Counted from the stretch's first letter, positions 8,203-17,371 are shown. The stretch is DNA of 64,000 nt from Limnohabitans sp. (GCF_023910625.1 NZ_JAAVVW010000003.1:1-64000), one strand, 5' to 3'. Notes: generated from the sequence alone by a model not told the origin. Numbers and translations are program-made.

Positions 8203-8631
8203 ATGCACGATATGAACGTTCAGTCAAAACTTTGGGTGAGCACTTTGATGGTTGTTGGACCCCTTGTCTCCATGGGGTTCGGCAGCCACGGTGCAATGGC
8301 TCAAACCGTCAAGCTCCCAGCCAACAGCAGTGCGCAAGTCGTTGTGGGTGAAAAACTTTACCAACAAAATTGCGCTTTGTGTCACGGTGCGAATGGGCGT
8401 GATGCCACTGTCTTTCCAAGACCCATTTGGGGAGCGGGATCAGACTTGTCAAAGTTTGCAACAACCAAGGGCTTGTTTGAATACTTGCAAATGCTGATGC
8501 CTTTCGACAATCCCTCAAAAATCAATGATGAACAGAAGACTGCCATCGTTGCATTCATGGCGGTCATGCATGGCGCCGCCAAACCTGCTGAGTCAAAACC
8601 TTTGGGGGGTAATTCTGTGGTGTTGAAATAA
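8203..8631 (+). CDS. Monohaem cytochrome c, partner of the sulfite dehydrogenase
   Basis: 142 residues with an N-terminal signal sequence (cleavage after GAMA), one haem c motif CALCH in a QQNCALCHGANGRD context, and a Met in MPFDNP that fits the distal ligand. It begins 6 bases after the molybdoenzyme stop, with GAGG overlapping that stop codon, so both are one operon. It should accept electrons from the molybdoenzyme in the periplasm and pass them to the respiratory chain, as SorB or SoxD subunits do. It is much shorter than dihaem SoxD. Confidence 0.87.
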   Translation: MHDMNVQSKLWVSTLMVVGPLVSMGFGSHGAMAQTVKLPANSSAQVVVGEKLYQQNCALCHGANGRDATVFPRPIWGAGSDLSKFATTKGLFEYLQMLMPFDNPSKINDEQKTAIVAFMAVMHGAAKPAESKPLGGNSVVLK

Positions 8632-8644
8632 GACCGACTTCACG

Positions 8645-8674
8645 TACCGTGGGTTTTCAAAAAGATCCACGGTA
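8645..8674. terminator. Hairpin between convergent operons
   Basis: Perfect 8-base inverted repeat TACCGTGG / CCACGGTA around a 14-base loop, lying between the convergent cytochrome c and permease genes. There is no strong T-run on either side, so its strength as a terminator is uncertain. Confidence 0.45.
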
Positions 8675-8753
8675 GGTGAACGCGGGCCTCGTGTACGACC
8701 CGTCAACGCGCTCTGCCACCCAGTCAAATTCGGGCCATCGGGTTGTCTTGCCC

Positions 8754-10121
8754 TCAAATTCGGCGGGGGATTTGGTCGAGGGTTTTTTCGCGCGCCCGCA
8801 AAATCAGCAAGGCCAGAACGCCGCTGGCAATGAGCCACATGGAGACGTGAATGGCTTTTTGAGAGATGGCATAGGTGATGCTGGAATAGGTCAGCCATGC
8901 GCAGACGGCACAAAAAATCAGGGGCAGCACTGGGTAAAACGGCACTTTGAAGGGGCGCGTGGTGTGCGGATCGGTTTGCCTCAAGCTCAGCAAGGCCAGC
9001 CCGACCAGGCACAAGAAGCCCCAGAACACGGGGGCGGTGAATTCCACCATGGCCGAAAAGCCGTCAGCTTCTTGGGTGCCCAATCCAATCAGGCCAATGC
9101 TGATCAGGCCCTGCAAGAGCAAAGCTTGCCGGGGGCTGCCAATGTCCAGTTGCCACTGTCCCAGTTTGCGCAGGGCTTTCCAGTCGCTGCCGACTGCAAA
9201 GTTGGTGCGAGCGCCGACAAACATGGTGGCGTTGATGCTGGTCAATGCGGCAATGGCCACAAACAAGCCCAGCGCTTTTTGTGCCCACGGACCAAAGGCC
9301 AGGCCCAGCAGATCGGCTGCAGCGGTTTTGCTTTGGCTCAAGCCACTCAAGCCCAGGCCCAACAGCAAGGCGGTGTTGACCAGCAGGTAAATGAGCGTCA
9401 GGGTGAGCATGCTGGCCAGGATGACCTTGACCATGGTGTGTGGTCCACCCTTCAATTCGGCAGAGATGTAGGCCGCTTCGTTCCAGCCGCCGAAGGTCAG
9501 CAAGACAAAGACCAGGCACAACCCCCATTGCGCTGGCGCTGGCGCTTGGACAAACCATTGGATGACGCCAGAGGCGGGGGCTTCGACCCAGAGTCCTGCC
9601 GCGACAACGGCCAGCAAGCCGACAATTTCGGTCAAGGTCAACCAGGTCTGGATGCGCGAAGAAGCGTGAATGCCAGCCAGGTTGACCACCGTCAAGACCA
9701 CCACAATGAGCAGTGCCCAGATGGCACTGGAGTAGGTGCCCAGGTTGACCAGCGTGCTCATGTAATCGCCAAAAACAAAGGCCAGCAAGGCGATGGAGCC
9801 TGTGTTGATGATCGTGGCGCGTGACCAGCCGTAGATGAAAGAAAGGTTGCGCCCAAAAGCCCTGTGTAAAAAGTGGTAGTCACCCCCGGCATTGGGATAC
9901 GCGGTGCAAAGCTCGGCGTAGCACAGTGCGCCCACGATGGAGATCAGGGCACCTGCCAGCCACAACACCAGGGCCCAGCCAGCATCTCCGCTGATGCCAG
10001 CAACCAGTGAGGGGGTTTTGAAAATGCCTGCGCCGATCACGATGCCCACAATCAGCGCCACGGCTGAAATCGGGTGCAGCAAACGGAGCATCTTGTCGGG
10101 GGCGGAGCTATCGGTTTTCAT
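8754..10121 (-). CDS. APC family amino acid permease
   Basis: 455-residue inner membrane transporter with about 12 hydrophobic segments and the amino acid-polyamine-organocation signature at the first helix (VGIVIGAGIFKTPSLVA). Later come CYAELCTAYPNAGGDYHF and a conserved FTFGGWNEAAY-like stretch (LLTFGGWNEAAYISAEL). It most resembles the y+L/LAT-like branch; the substrate cannot be set from sequence. It lies 38 bases after the methyltransferase gene on the same strand and may share its transcript. Confidence 0.87.
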   Translation of the reverse strand: MKTDSSAPDKMLRLLHPISAVALIVGIVIGAGIFKTPSLVAGISGDAGWALVLWLAGALISIVGALCYAELCTAYPNAGGDYHFLHRAFGRNLSFIYGWSRATIINTGSIALLAFVFGDYMSTLVNLGTYSSAIWALLIVVVLTVVNLAGIHASSRIQTWLTLTEIVGLLAVVAAGLWVEAPASGVIQWFVQAPAPAQWGLCLVFVLLTFGGWNEAAYISAELKGGPHTMVKVILASMLTLTLIYLLVNTALLLGLGLSGLSQSKTAAADLLGLAFGPWAQKALGLFVAIAALTSINATMFVGARTNFAVGSDWKALRKLGQWQLDIGSPRQALLLQGLISIGLIGLGTQEADGFSAMVEFTAPVFWGFLCLVGLALLSLRQTDPHTTRPFKVPFYPVLPLIFCAVCAWLTYSSITYAISQKAIHVSMWLIASGVLALLILRAREKTLDQIPRRI

Positions 10122-10159
10122 CTGGATCTTTCGGCTCGGGGGTGTGTTGGGAGTGCGTT

Positions 10160-11005
10160 TCAGGGTCGGGTGATTTCGACGGGTGTATGCATGAAGTCAG
10201 AGACAACGGTGCCCGTGATGCGGCGACCTTCCACACGGCCAGAGAAGGCGTGCACCTTGCGGTCCTGGGTGATGAATTGAAACTTGACCTCGTCGCCACG
10301 CAATCTGGCACCCACCATGGCATGGGTCTGCCCGCCACGGGTGAGTATTCCGCCTATGTTTTGAAAGGTTTGACTCAGGCTCATGCGCATCGGCCCGCCT
10401 TCCAGTCCGGTCATGACCCAGGTGCCTTCGATTTGCGCGGGGACCACCCAAAAAAAGGCTTGTGAGTGTTGGTGCGACATGGTCTCGTCGGGCTCCCATT
10501 CGCCCATGGTGAAGGCATGCGAGACCACCCGAGTGCCAGGCTTCATCTTGAGCAAGATGGGACGAAGCTTCAAGTTCAGGTGCGGCATCAGGTAAAGGGT
10601 GACCACGCTGGCAGAACTGAAGTCTTCTTGGAAGATGTCCCCTGTGATGATCCTTACCTTGTTGGTCAGGCCGGCTTCGGCCACTTTGCGCCGGGCAAAT
10701 TGGGCCATGTCGGGGTTGTATTCAATGCCCACGGCTTGCGCTCCATATTTGCGCGCGGCGGTGATGGCGATGATGCCGTCGCCCGCGCCCAGATCAAACA
10801 GTTTGTCTTGATCGCTGACCTTGGCGGCGGTGAGCATTTTGTCGATCAGGCCTTCCGGCGTGGGGATCCAGATCACATCTTTGCCGGCTTGGCCGCGCAC
10901 GGGTTCGTAGGCCGATGCGCCGGTGGCTGGGGCTGCGGTGGATGAGCAGGCCAAATTCAACCAACTGGTCAACAGGATGGGCAATAAAACACGCAATACC
11001 TTCAT
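10160..11005 (-). CDS. Exported (lipoprotein-like) class I SAM-dependent methyltransferase
   Basis: 281 residues. The N-terminus is a lipoprotein-type signal with a Cys at residue 20 (LLTSWLNLACSS). A Rossmann methyltransferase domain follows with motif I KLFDLGAGDGIIAI, the acidic ribose-binding residue in AVGIEYNPD and a motif around IITGDIFQEDF. The C-terminal third is a beta-rich domain not explained by the methyltransferase fold. The odd point is the combination of an export signal and a SAM-dependent domain, since SAM is not normally available in the periplasm. Either the N-terminal segment anchors the protein facing the cytoplasm, or the family binds another ligand. Substrate unknown. 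Confidence 0.8.
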   Translation of the reverse strand: MKVLRVLLPILLTSWLNLACSSTAAPATGASAYEPVRGQAGKDVIWIPTPEGLIDKMLTAAKVSDQDKLFDLGAGDGIIAITAARKYGAQAVGIEYNPDMAQFARRKVAEAGLTNKVRIITGDIFQEDFSSASVVTLYLMPHLNLKLRPILLKMKPGTRVVSHAFTMGEWEPDETMSHQHSQAFFWVVPAQIEGTWVMTGLEGGPMRMSLSQTFQNIGGILTRGGQTHAMVGARLRGDEVKFQFITQDRKVHAFSGRVEGRRITGTVVSDFMHTPVEITRP

Positions 11006-11327
11006 GGTCGACTCCTTGTGAGATGCCTGGGGGCTGGCTTGGCAGATTTGAATGGGGCAGCCCCTTGGTCAAGCCACTAGATTAATCTTTCTTTGCATTA
11101 ATTTTTGATGAATCTTGATTTTTTATCGCCCTATTGGTGTTTACCCTTGTGACGAAGCGTCAAACAACCTTGGGGCCTTCACGCGATTGGCCATGATTCA
11201 AATTGGCGCTTGTAGAATCGGCGCCGATCAAGAGTGGACAAGATGATTTGCTGTTTGCATGGATGGCAAGGCCTTGTATTTTTTATCCATTTAAAAGCAC
11301 AGGTTCATCCCCTGTCCAAGTGTCATC
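11006..11327. other. Divergent intergenic region of 322 bases, no gene seen
   Basis: Separates the methyltransferase (minus) and the membrane spermidine synthase-like gene (plus). It is AT-richer than its surroundings around 11085-11140, as expected for promoters. I see no convincing ORF, terminator or RNA gene, and no -35/-10 pair that I would assign. Confidence 0.6.
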
Positions 11328-13529
11328 ATGACCCATCCCCTGCCAAGTCAGTCTTGCAATCCTTGGAGTTTTGTGCCTTTTGCGCTGACGATATTCACCA
11401 GCGCTTTTTTGTTGTTTCAAGTCCAGCCCCTGCTCAGCAAACAAATCCTGCCGTGGTTTGGTGGCAGCCCCGCAGTTTGGACCACGGCCATGCTGTTTTT
11501 CCAAACCCTGTTGTGCCTGGGCTACCTGTATGCCCATGCGTTGGCGGCCTTGCCCTCCCGAAAAACGCAGGCGCGTATCCATGTGGTCTTGTTGGTGCTG
11601 GCGGCCTTGCTCGCAGCCAGAGTGCTGCCTGGGGCGGAGCTTCGGCCTGAATCTCCTGACTCGCCGGTTTTTCAGGTGTTGCTGATTTTGGGGGCCAGTG
11701 TGGGCTTGCCGTATTTTTGTTTGGCGACCACCGGGCCTTTGGTTCAGCACTGGTTCACCAGCACGGCCCACGCCTCATCGGTTTTCCGTTTGTACGCTTT
11801 GTCCAATGTGGGGTCGTTCCTGGCACTTTTGTCTTTTCCGTATGTGCTGGAGCCTTGGCTGGAGCAGCAGGAAATGGGGCATCTTTGGACGGCTGGTTTT
11901 TGGGTGTTTGCCTTGCTGTGTTTGCCGGTGGCTTTGGGGGCGTGGCAAAACAAGACGCCCGCCGGTGCCGCCCATTGCGATGCGGCAGTCGGTGTTGTGC
12001 CCGTGACACCAGAGGGGTCGGCCAGCAAGCCCAAGCCTACGCTGGTCCAGCGCCTGTCCTGGGTGGCTTTGCCGGCATTGGCTTCGCTGGTTTTCATCGC
12101 GACCACCGATCAGATCAGCCACGATGTGGCGCCCGAGCCCAGGCTGTGGATTTCGACGCTGGGCCTGTACTTGGTCACTTTCATCCTGACTTTTGACCAC
12201 CCCCGCTGGTATCGCCCCCGGTTGTTTGCGTTGCTCACGCTGGTTTTGTTGCTGGCGACTTCGGGCTTGAACGATATTCCGCGCTGGCTCGGTATCGATT
12301 GGGACTATGGCGTCAACGAGGTGCGTTGGTCGCATTACGCTTTGTTGTTTGTGGTGTGCATGCTTTGCCATGGCGAGCTGTACCGCCGCAGGCCTGTGGA
12401 TACGGGACGTTTGACTGAGTTTTACCTGTGCATGTCGATTGGGGGGGCGTTCGGGGGCTTGTTTGTGACCTTGGTAGCCACCCAATTTTTTGACGATTAC
12501 CACGAGTGGTTGATGGCCTTGGTTCTGGTGGCCTTGTTGGCTTGTCATGTGTTGTTTCGCTTGGAGGGGCAATCCCGTGGTCGTGTAATTCAGGCCGTGG
12601 GGGCCTTGACGGCAGTGGTCATGGTGGCTTTGTTGTTTGCCATGCAAAACCCGTGGTCCTGGCGTGAGGTTCGCCAGGACGATCGCAGTGAAGTTTTGCT
12701 GGACCAGATCCGGAATTTTTATGGCACTGTGTCGGTCAAGGAGCGTCGCTTTGTCTCCGAGCCCAAGCGTGATGACCGGGTGTTTTTCAGTGGCAATGTG
12801 ACCCATGGTCAGCAGTTTCTTTCTGATGCGCTGCGTCATGTGCCGACCACTTACTATGCGCGCGACAGCGGTATCGGGGAGACCTTGAAGTGGGCCATGG
12901 ACCAAAAACCGTCGTTGTCGGTGGCCTTGATTGGTTTGGGTGCGGGCACCTTGGCCAACTATGCACGCCAAGCCGATGCCTATGACTTTTATGAAATCAA
13001 CCCTGCGGCGGTGCAGTTTGCGCAGAAGTGGTTTGACAACTTGTCGAGCTGCAAAGCGGGTGAGCAAAACATTTTATTGGGGGATGCCCGTTTGCGCATG
13101 GAGCAGTTGCCCAAAGACAAGTTGTACGACGTGATTGTGCTGGACGCTTTCACGGGCGGGTCGGTGCCCATCCATTTGTTGACCCGTGAGGCGTTTCAGA
13201 TTTATCGCACCCACCTCAAGCCCGATGGTCACATCGCGATCAACATCACCAATGCCTATTTGAACCTTTACCCCATAGTGAAAGCCCAGGCCGAGGTTTT
13301 GGGCATGGCCTATCGGCACAAATACCAGGCTGTGGATGAGGTGCGCAATGTGAGACGGAACCTGCACTTCATCATGACGCATGACCAGGCCTACCTGAAG
13401 GCCTACCCCTCGGTCAATCGCGAAGTCCGCGACGATCAGGGCCGTGTGCTCAGAAGCGAGCCTTATGACCAGCCAGGCTTGAGGCTGTGGACCGACCAGT
13501 TCAGCAGCATTGCACCGATTGTCCGGTGA
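11328..13529 (+). CDS. Fused membrane transporter-like / spermidine synthase-like protein
   Basis: 733-residue protein. The N-terminal 430 or so residues form many hydrophobic helices (MFS-like, beginning FALTIFTSAFLLFQVQPLL). The C-terminal part is a spermidine synthase-type Rossmann domain with ALIGLGAGTLANYARQ (the nucleotide-binding glycine loop), YDFYEINPAAVQFA and DVIVLDAFTGGSVPIHLLT (the catalytic-loop Asp position). This fused architecture is widespread in proteobacteria but its reaction is not established; polyamine synthesis is not proven. It stands alone between a divergent methyltransferase and a convergent small gene. Confidence 0.83.
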   Translation: MTHPLPSQSCNPWSFVPFALTIFTSAFLLFQVQPLLSKQILPWFGGSPAVWTTAMLFFQTLLCLGYLYAHALAALPSRKTQARIHVVLLVLAALLAARVLPGAELRPESPDSPVFQVLLILGASVGLPYFCLATTGPLVQHWFTSTAHASSVFRLYALSNVGSFLALLSFPYVLEPWLEQQEMGHLWTAGFWVFALLCLPVALGAWQNKTPAGAAHCDAAVGVVPVTPEGSASKPKPTLVQRLSWVALPALASLVFIATTDQISHDVAPEPRLWISTLGLYLVTFILTFDHPRWYRPRLFALLTLVLLLATSGLNDIPRWLGIDWDYGVNEVRWSHYALLFVVCMLCHGELYRRRPVDTGRLTEFYLCMSIGGAFGGLFVTLVATQFFDDYHEWLMALVLVALLACHVLFRLEGQSRGRVIQAVGALTAVVMVALLFAMQNPWSWREVRQDDRSEVLLDQIRNFYGTVSVKERRFVSEPKRDDRVFFSGNVTHGQQFLSDALRHVPTTYYARDSGIGETLKWAMDQKPSLSVALIGLGAGTLANYARQADAYDFYEINPAAVQFAQKWFDNLSSCKAGEQNILLGDARLRMEQLPKDKLYDVIVLDAFTGGSVPIHLLTREAFQIYRTHLKPDGHIAINITNAYLNLYPIVKAQAEVLGMAYRHKYQAVDEVRNVRRNLHFIMTHDQAYLKAYPSVNREVRDDQGRVLRSEPYDQPGLRLWTDQFSSIAPIVR

Positions 13530-13570
13530 GGTCTTGACGGCGCGGACGCTTGGCTCGGGCGTGACGGTTG

Positions 13571-13867
13571 TCAGGGTGCTGGTGTGGCTTGCCTGAGCAG
13601 TTGTTGGTGGGCTTTTTCCAGCCAGGTCTGCAGGGCTTGCAGTTGGTCTTTTTGACTGAATGAGCAACTTTCTTCGGTGAACAGGGCGCTGGATTCCATG
13701 CGGTCGAGCAGGTCATGCAGGACTTGGACATAGCGGGCTGGCAAGGGCAGTTGGGCAGTCCCAAGCCGCCATGAGCTGGCCAGTTGTGCTGTAGAGGCAT
13801 CGCCTCGCTGGCATTGCAGCAGTGCTTGTGTCATGTTCTCTAGGGTGGTCGCAGCGTGGTTCATCAT
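13571..13867 (-). CDS. Conserved hypothetical small helical protein
   Basis: 98 residues if started at the ATG at 13867; a longer frame begins with a TTG at 13906. The sequence is rich in Gln, Leu and Ala and predicted helical (LPARYVQVLHDLLDRMESS, QALQTWLEKAHQQLLRQ), soluble, with no signal peptide or known motif. It is divergent from rsuA and converges on the spermidine synthase-like gene. No function assigned. Confidence 0.6.
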   Translation of the reverse strand: MMNHAATTLENMTQALLQCQRGDASTAQLASSWRLGTAQLPLPARYVQVLHDLLDRMESSALFTEESCSFSQKDQLQALQTWLEKAHQQLLRQATPAP

Positions 13868-13915
13868 GGTTTGTGGCTGAGAGGTGCAGGCATTTAGAGG
13901 TGACAATCATGCCCC

Positions 13916-14659
13916 ATGAAAGCGTCATCTCTCCAACCCATGCGCCTGGAAGACATCTTGTTCAGTCAGGGCTTTGGCACCCGTCGGGTTTGTGCCGGAT
14001 TGATTCAACAGGGGCATGTGCAGGTCAACGGTGAAACGGTGCACGATGCAGGGCAATGGTTTGATCTGGAGGGGCTGCAGTTTCAGGTCCAGGGTCAAGT
14101 GTGGCCGTTTGCCGTGCAGGCTTATTTGATGCTGAACAAACCTGCCGGCACCGAGTGCTCTCAAAAGCCCTCCACCTGGCCCAGTATTTACACCTTGTTG
14201 CCAGCCCCATTGCGACAGCGCCCACAAAAAGCGGCGGTGCAGGGCGTGCAGGCGGTGGGCCGACTGGACCAGGACACCACGGGCCTTTTGTTGTTGACCG
14301 ATGACGGCAAATTCATTCACAAAATGAGTTCGCCCAAGCACCATGTGCCCAAAGTCTATGAAGTCACCACCAAGCATCCAGTGACTGCCGACATGGTGGC
14401 CCGGTTGTTGTCAGGGGTGGTGCTCGATGATGACCCGCAGCCGGTCAGGGCGGCGGCTTGCGAGGTGGCAGGGGATTTGCAGTTGAAACTGACCCTGACG
14501 CAAGGCAAGTACCACCAGGTCAAACGCATGTTGGCGGCGGTGGGTAACCGGGTTGAAGCTTTGCACCGTTCACAAATTGGTGGTCTGGTGTTGAGCGACT
14601 TGTCGCCGGGGCAATGGCGCTGGCTGACCGCGCAGGATCTGGCCCTGCTCAAGCCTTGA
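13916..14659 (+). CDS. rsuA: Pseudouridine synthase, RsuA family (16S rRNA)
   Basis: 247 residues with an N-terminal S4-like RNA-binding domain (LEDILFSQGFGTRRVCAGLIQQGHV) and the pseudouridine synthase core with catalytic Asp in VGRLDQDTTGLLLLTDDG. A KYHQVKRMLAAVGNRVEALHR segment is typical of the RsuA/RluB/E/F group. RsuA isomerises one uridine of 16S rRNA; which exact site this protein targets is inferred from overall likeness. Its 3' end overlaps the convergent hydrolase gene by 11 bases. Confidence 0.85.
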   Translation: MKASSLQPMRLEDILFSQGFGTRRVCAGLIQQGHVQVNGETVHDAGQWFDLEGLQFQVQGQVWPFAVQAYLMLNKPAGTECSQKPSTWPSIYTLLPAPLRQRPQKAAVQGVQAVGRLDQDTTGLLLLTDDGKFIHKMSSPKHHVPKVYEVTTKHPVTADMVARLLSGVVLDDDPQPVRAAACEVAGDLQLKLTLTQGKYHQVKRMLAAVGNRVEALHRSQIGGLVLSDLSPGQWRWLTAQDLALLKP

Positions 14660-15467
14660 GCCGGTGCAAAAAATCGATGATGGCTTGCGTCACCAGCAGC
14701 GGGTGGTCCCGGTGGGGTGAGTGGCCACATGCGGGCAGTTGGAGTCGCTGGGTCTGCGGGGCCTGGGCCGCGATGGCATCGATTTGGGCCATCGAGCCAT
14801 AAGGGTCGTTGGCCCCTTGTATGGCCAGCAGGGGGGCTTGGATGCGGGGCAATTCTTGGCGGATGTCAAAAGCACGGAAGGCGTCACTGAGCCAGACATC
14901 GTTCCATTGCCAAAACGCGCAGTCGACGTTGGCATGGTAGGGCATCAATCGATCGCGCAGAGCGCCGTTTTCAAACGCTTCGCGGGCCAAGGTGATGGCC
15001 TGCAGGGACACGTCTTCGACCATGACATGCGGTGCCATGACGATGCAGGCATGCACCTCGAAACTGGCCGCGTGCAGCAAGGCGATGGTGCCGCCGTCCG
15101 AATGTCCCAAAAGCACCGGTTTTTCAATGCCCCGTTGGCGCAGCAATTCGGGTAACACCACCAGCGCTTCGCGGTGCATGTAGTCTGGCTGCAGACGACC
15201 GGTTCTTTGCTGGCCTTCTTGGACGGCGGGGCCGCGCACGTTTGGCACCGGGTCCGATTGGCCATAGCCTTGGCGTGAGTAAACCAAGCCGCTGCAGCCA
15301 AGTTGTTGGCACAAGCTCAGGGGCCAGTCGCGCCACATGCGCACACTGCCCAAGCCTTCGTGCAAAAAAACCAAAGTGGGTGCAGAGGGCGCAGACCCAC
15401 CCGCCATCGACTGTGTCTCCAGTTGAACGCCATGGACAGTGCTGGTCTGGGTTATGGGTTGCAGCAT
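14649..15467 (-). CDS. Alpha/beta hydrolase
   Basis: 272 residues with the alpha/beta hydrolase order: oxyanion-loop region LVFLHEGLGS, nucleophile elbow LLGHSDGGTIAL (Ser), acid in LAIQGANDPYGS and the final His in ACGHSPHRDHP. No signal peptide. Convergent with rsuA. The esterase or lipase-like reaction is certain only at the superfamily level; the substrate is unknown. Confidence 0.85.
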   Translation of the reverse strand: MLQPITQTSTVHGVQLETQSMAGGSAPSAPTLVFLHEGLGSVRMWRDWPLSLCQQLGCSGLVYSRQGYGQSDPVPNVRGPAVQEGQQRTGRLQPDYMHREALVVLPELLRQRGIEKPVLLGHSDGGTIALLHAASFEVHACIVMAPHVMVEDVSLQAITLAREAFENGALRDRLMPYHANVDCAFWQWNDVWLSDAFRAFDIRQELPRIQAPLLAIQGANDPYGSMAQIDAIAAQAPQTQRLQLPACGHSPHRDHPLLVTQAIIDFLHRLKA

Positions 15468-15579
15468 CGGAATCCCTTCAATGTGGGTGTACGCATGGAC
15501 CGATTTTCTAGGTTTTGGAGCTGTCTAGGTGATGCTCGAGCAACACAGTCAAGCTGTTTCAGCTGTTAAGCTTGACGGC

Positions 15580-16524
15580 ATGAAATTGTTGATTGAGTCA
15601 TTTTGGCGTGCTGGCCTTTATTGCCTCCATCCCCGTGTCATGGCCCTGTCGTTTGCGCCTTTGGTGTTGATGGTGGCCTTGTCCTGGCTGCTGGGCTATT
15701 TGTATTGGGATGTGGCCATCACGCAGGTGCGCGCCTGGCTGGATGCATCGAGCTGGATGGACAAGGTCTGGCTTTGGTTGGAGGCGGTCGGGCTGCCCAA
15801 TTTGAAGACCGTGGTGGCGCCCTTGGTGGTCATCTTTTTGGTGACGCCCTTGGTGGTGGTGGTTTGTTTGTTGTTGGTTTCGTGGTTGATGACCCCTGCG
15901 CTCACCCGATTGGTGGCAGAGCGACGATTTGAGGGGCTTGCCCAGAAAAAGGGTGGCAGTTTCCTGCGGGGGTTGGGCTGGGCTTTGTGGTCCATGTTGT
16001 TGGCCCTGGGGGCACTCCTGATCACCTTGCCCATGTGGGTGGTGCCGCCCTTGGCCATGGTGTTGCCTGCTTTGATCTGGGGCTGGCTTGCCTACCGCAT
16101 CATGGCTTTTGATGTATTGGCCGAGTTTGCCAGTGCGCCCGAGAGGCATGCGCTGATGTCGCGACACCGAATGGGCTTTTGGACCATGGGGTTGGTCTCT
16201 GGCTTGATGGGGACCGCGCCCAGTTTGCTCTGGGCTTCGGGCGCTTTGTTTGCAGCGGCTTTTGTCATTTTGGTGCCCCTAGCGATCTGGATTTACACCC
16301 TGGTCTTTGCCTTTGCGTCATTGTGGTTTGCGCATTTTGCCTTGAGTGCTTTGCAAGCCATGCGTCAGGAGCCTCAGGCCCCCGAGTTGGCTCCTTTGCA
16401 ACCTGCCAAGCCCGGTTCGCCCCACGCTGGCGCCCGGCTGGCTGCAGCTTTGGGGCCGTCCCAGGTTTTGGCGGGTAACCCCAAAAACGATGTCACGGAT
16501 GTCGATCCGCGCGAAAGCCGTTAA
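15580..16524 (+). CDS. EI24 domain (CysZ-like) inner membrane protein
   Basis: 314 residues from the ATG at 15580, chosen because it starts the typical EI24 opening (LLIESFWRAGLYCLHPRVM); an in-frame ATG at 15529 adds an unlikely tail. Four or more hydrophobic helices are seen (ALSFAPLVLMVALSWLLGYL, LVVIFLVTPLVVVVCLLLVS, LLALGALLITLPMWVVPPLA, AAFVILVPLAIWIYTLVFAFA). EI24 proteins include the sulfate permease CysZ, but general members in Burkholderiales have no known job. The gene lies 15 bases before the CinA-like gene and probably shares its transcript. Confidence 0.8.
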   Translation: MKLLIESFWRAGLYCLHPRVMALSFAPLVLMVALSWLLGYLYWDVAITQVRAWLDASSWMDKVWLWLEAVGLPNLKTVVAPLVVIFLVTPLVVVVCLLLVSWLMTPALTRLVAERRFEGLAQKKGGSFLRGLGWALWSMLLALGALLITLPMWVVPPLAMVLPALIWGWLAYRIMAFDVLAEFASAPERHALMSRHRMGFWTMGLVSGLMGTAPSLLWASGALFAAAFVILVPLAIWIYTLVFAFASLWFAHFALSALQAMRQEPQAPELAPLQPAKPGSPHAGARLAAALGPSQVLAGNPKNDVTDVDPRESR

Positions 16525-16539
16525 GTTTTCTTTTTCTCC

Positions 16540-17364
16540 ATGCACAACATGACCCCTGCTTTTGGCCTGGTCGTCATTGGTGACGAAATCATGTCCGGCA
16601 AACGCCAGGACAAGCACCTGCCCAAAGTCATCGCGTTGATGGCAGCCCGTGGTTTGAGCCTGAGTTGGGCCGAATACATCGGTGATTCGCCAGAGCGCAT
16701 CACGGCCAGCTTGCAAAGGGCGTTTGACTCAGCCGATGTGGTGTTCAGTTGCGGCGGTATTGGGGCCACCCCGGACGACCATACCCGCCAATGCGCTGGC
16801 CGCGCCCTGGGGGTGCCCATGATTTTGCATCCCGAAGCCAGGGCCTTGATTCAAGAACGGATGCAGGACACAGCCAAAGAGCAGGGGGTAGCTTATGAGC
16901 CCGAGCGGGCGGACAACATCCATCGCCTCAATATGGGCGTCTTTCCGCAAGGCGCGACCATCATCCGCAATCCCTACAACAAGATTCCCGGCTTCAGTTG
17001 CCAGGGGACTGGCCAGGGCGTTGTGCATTTCGTGCCTGGTTTCCCGGTCATGGCCTGGCCCATGATCGAGTCGGTTCTGGAGACGCATTACAGCCAGTAC
17101 TTTCTTCAAAACGCGCATCTTGAAATGTCGGTCATCATTTGGGGTGCCATGGAGGCGACCCTGACCCCGCTGATGGAGTCGATCGAAACCGCACACCCCG
17201 CCGTCAAGGTGTTCAGTTTGCCCAGCGTGGACCACCCACAGTGGGGTCGGCACATCGAGCTGGGCGTCAAAGGGGTGCCCGATGCGGCACAAGCTGCTTA
17301 CCTCGATCTGCGCCAGGGTTTGACCGCCTTCTCCCTGCAGTATGGCCCCGAATTGGTGCGTTAA
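16540..17364 (+). CDS. CinA-like molybdopterin-binding domain protein
   Basis: 274 residues. The N-terminal half is the MoaB/Mog-like domain found at the start of CinA: GLVVIGDEIMSGKRQDKH, then DVVFSCGGIGATPDDHTR. The CinA C-terminal nicotinamide nucleotide amidase domain is absent, so this is the short CinA-N type common in Burkholderiales. The function is not settled; nucleotide or pyrophosphate hydrolysis is known for relatives. It follows the EI24 gene closely, and the NtrC sites of glnA start 7 bases after its stop. Confidence 0.82.
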   Translation: MHNMTPAFGLVVIGDEIMSGKRQDKHLPKVIALMAARGLSLSWAEYIGDSPERITASLQRAFDSADVVFSCGGIGATPDDHTRQCAGRALGVPMILHPEARALIQERMQDTAKEQGVAYEPERADNIHRLNMGVFPQGATIIRNPYNKIPGFSCQGTGQGVVHFVPGFPVMAWPMIESVLETHYSQYFLQNAHLEMSVIIWGAMEATLTPLMESIETAHPAVKVFSLPSVDHPQWGRHIELGVKGVPDAAQAAYLDLRQGLTAFSLQYGPELVR

Positions 17365-17371
17365 AAGGGTT

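Noticed and set aside
8676..9824. 382-codon plus-strand frame opposite the amino acid permease
   Set aside because: Gln/Gly-rich shadow of a membrane protein gene; the permease translation is clearly real.
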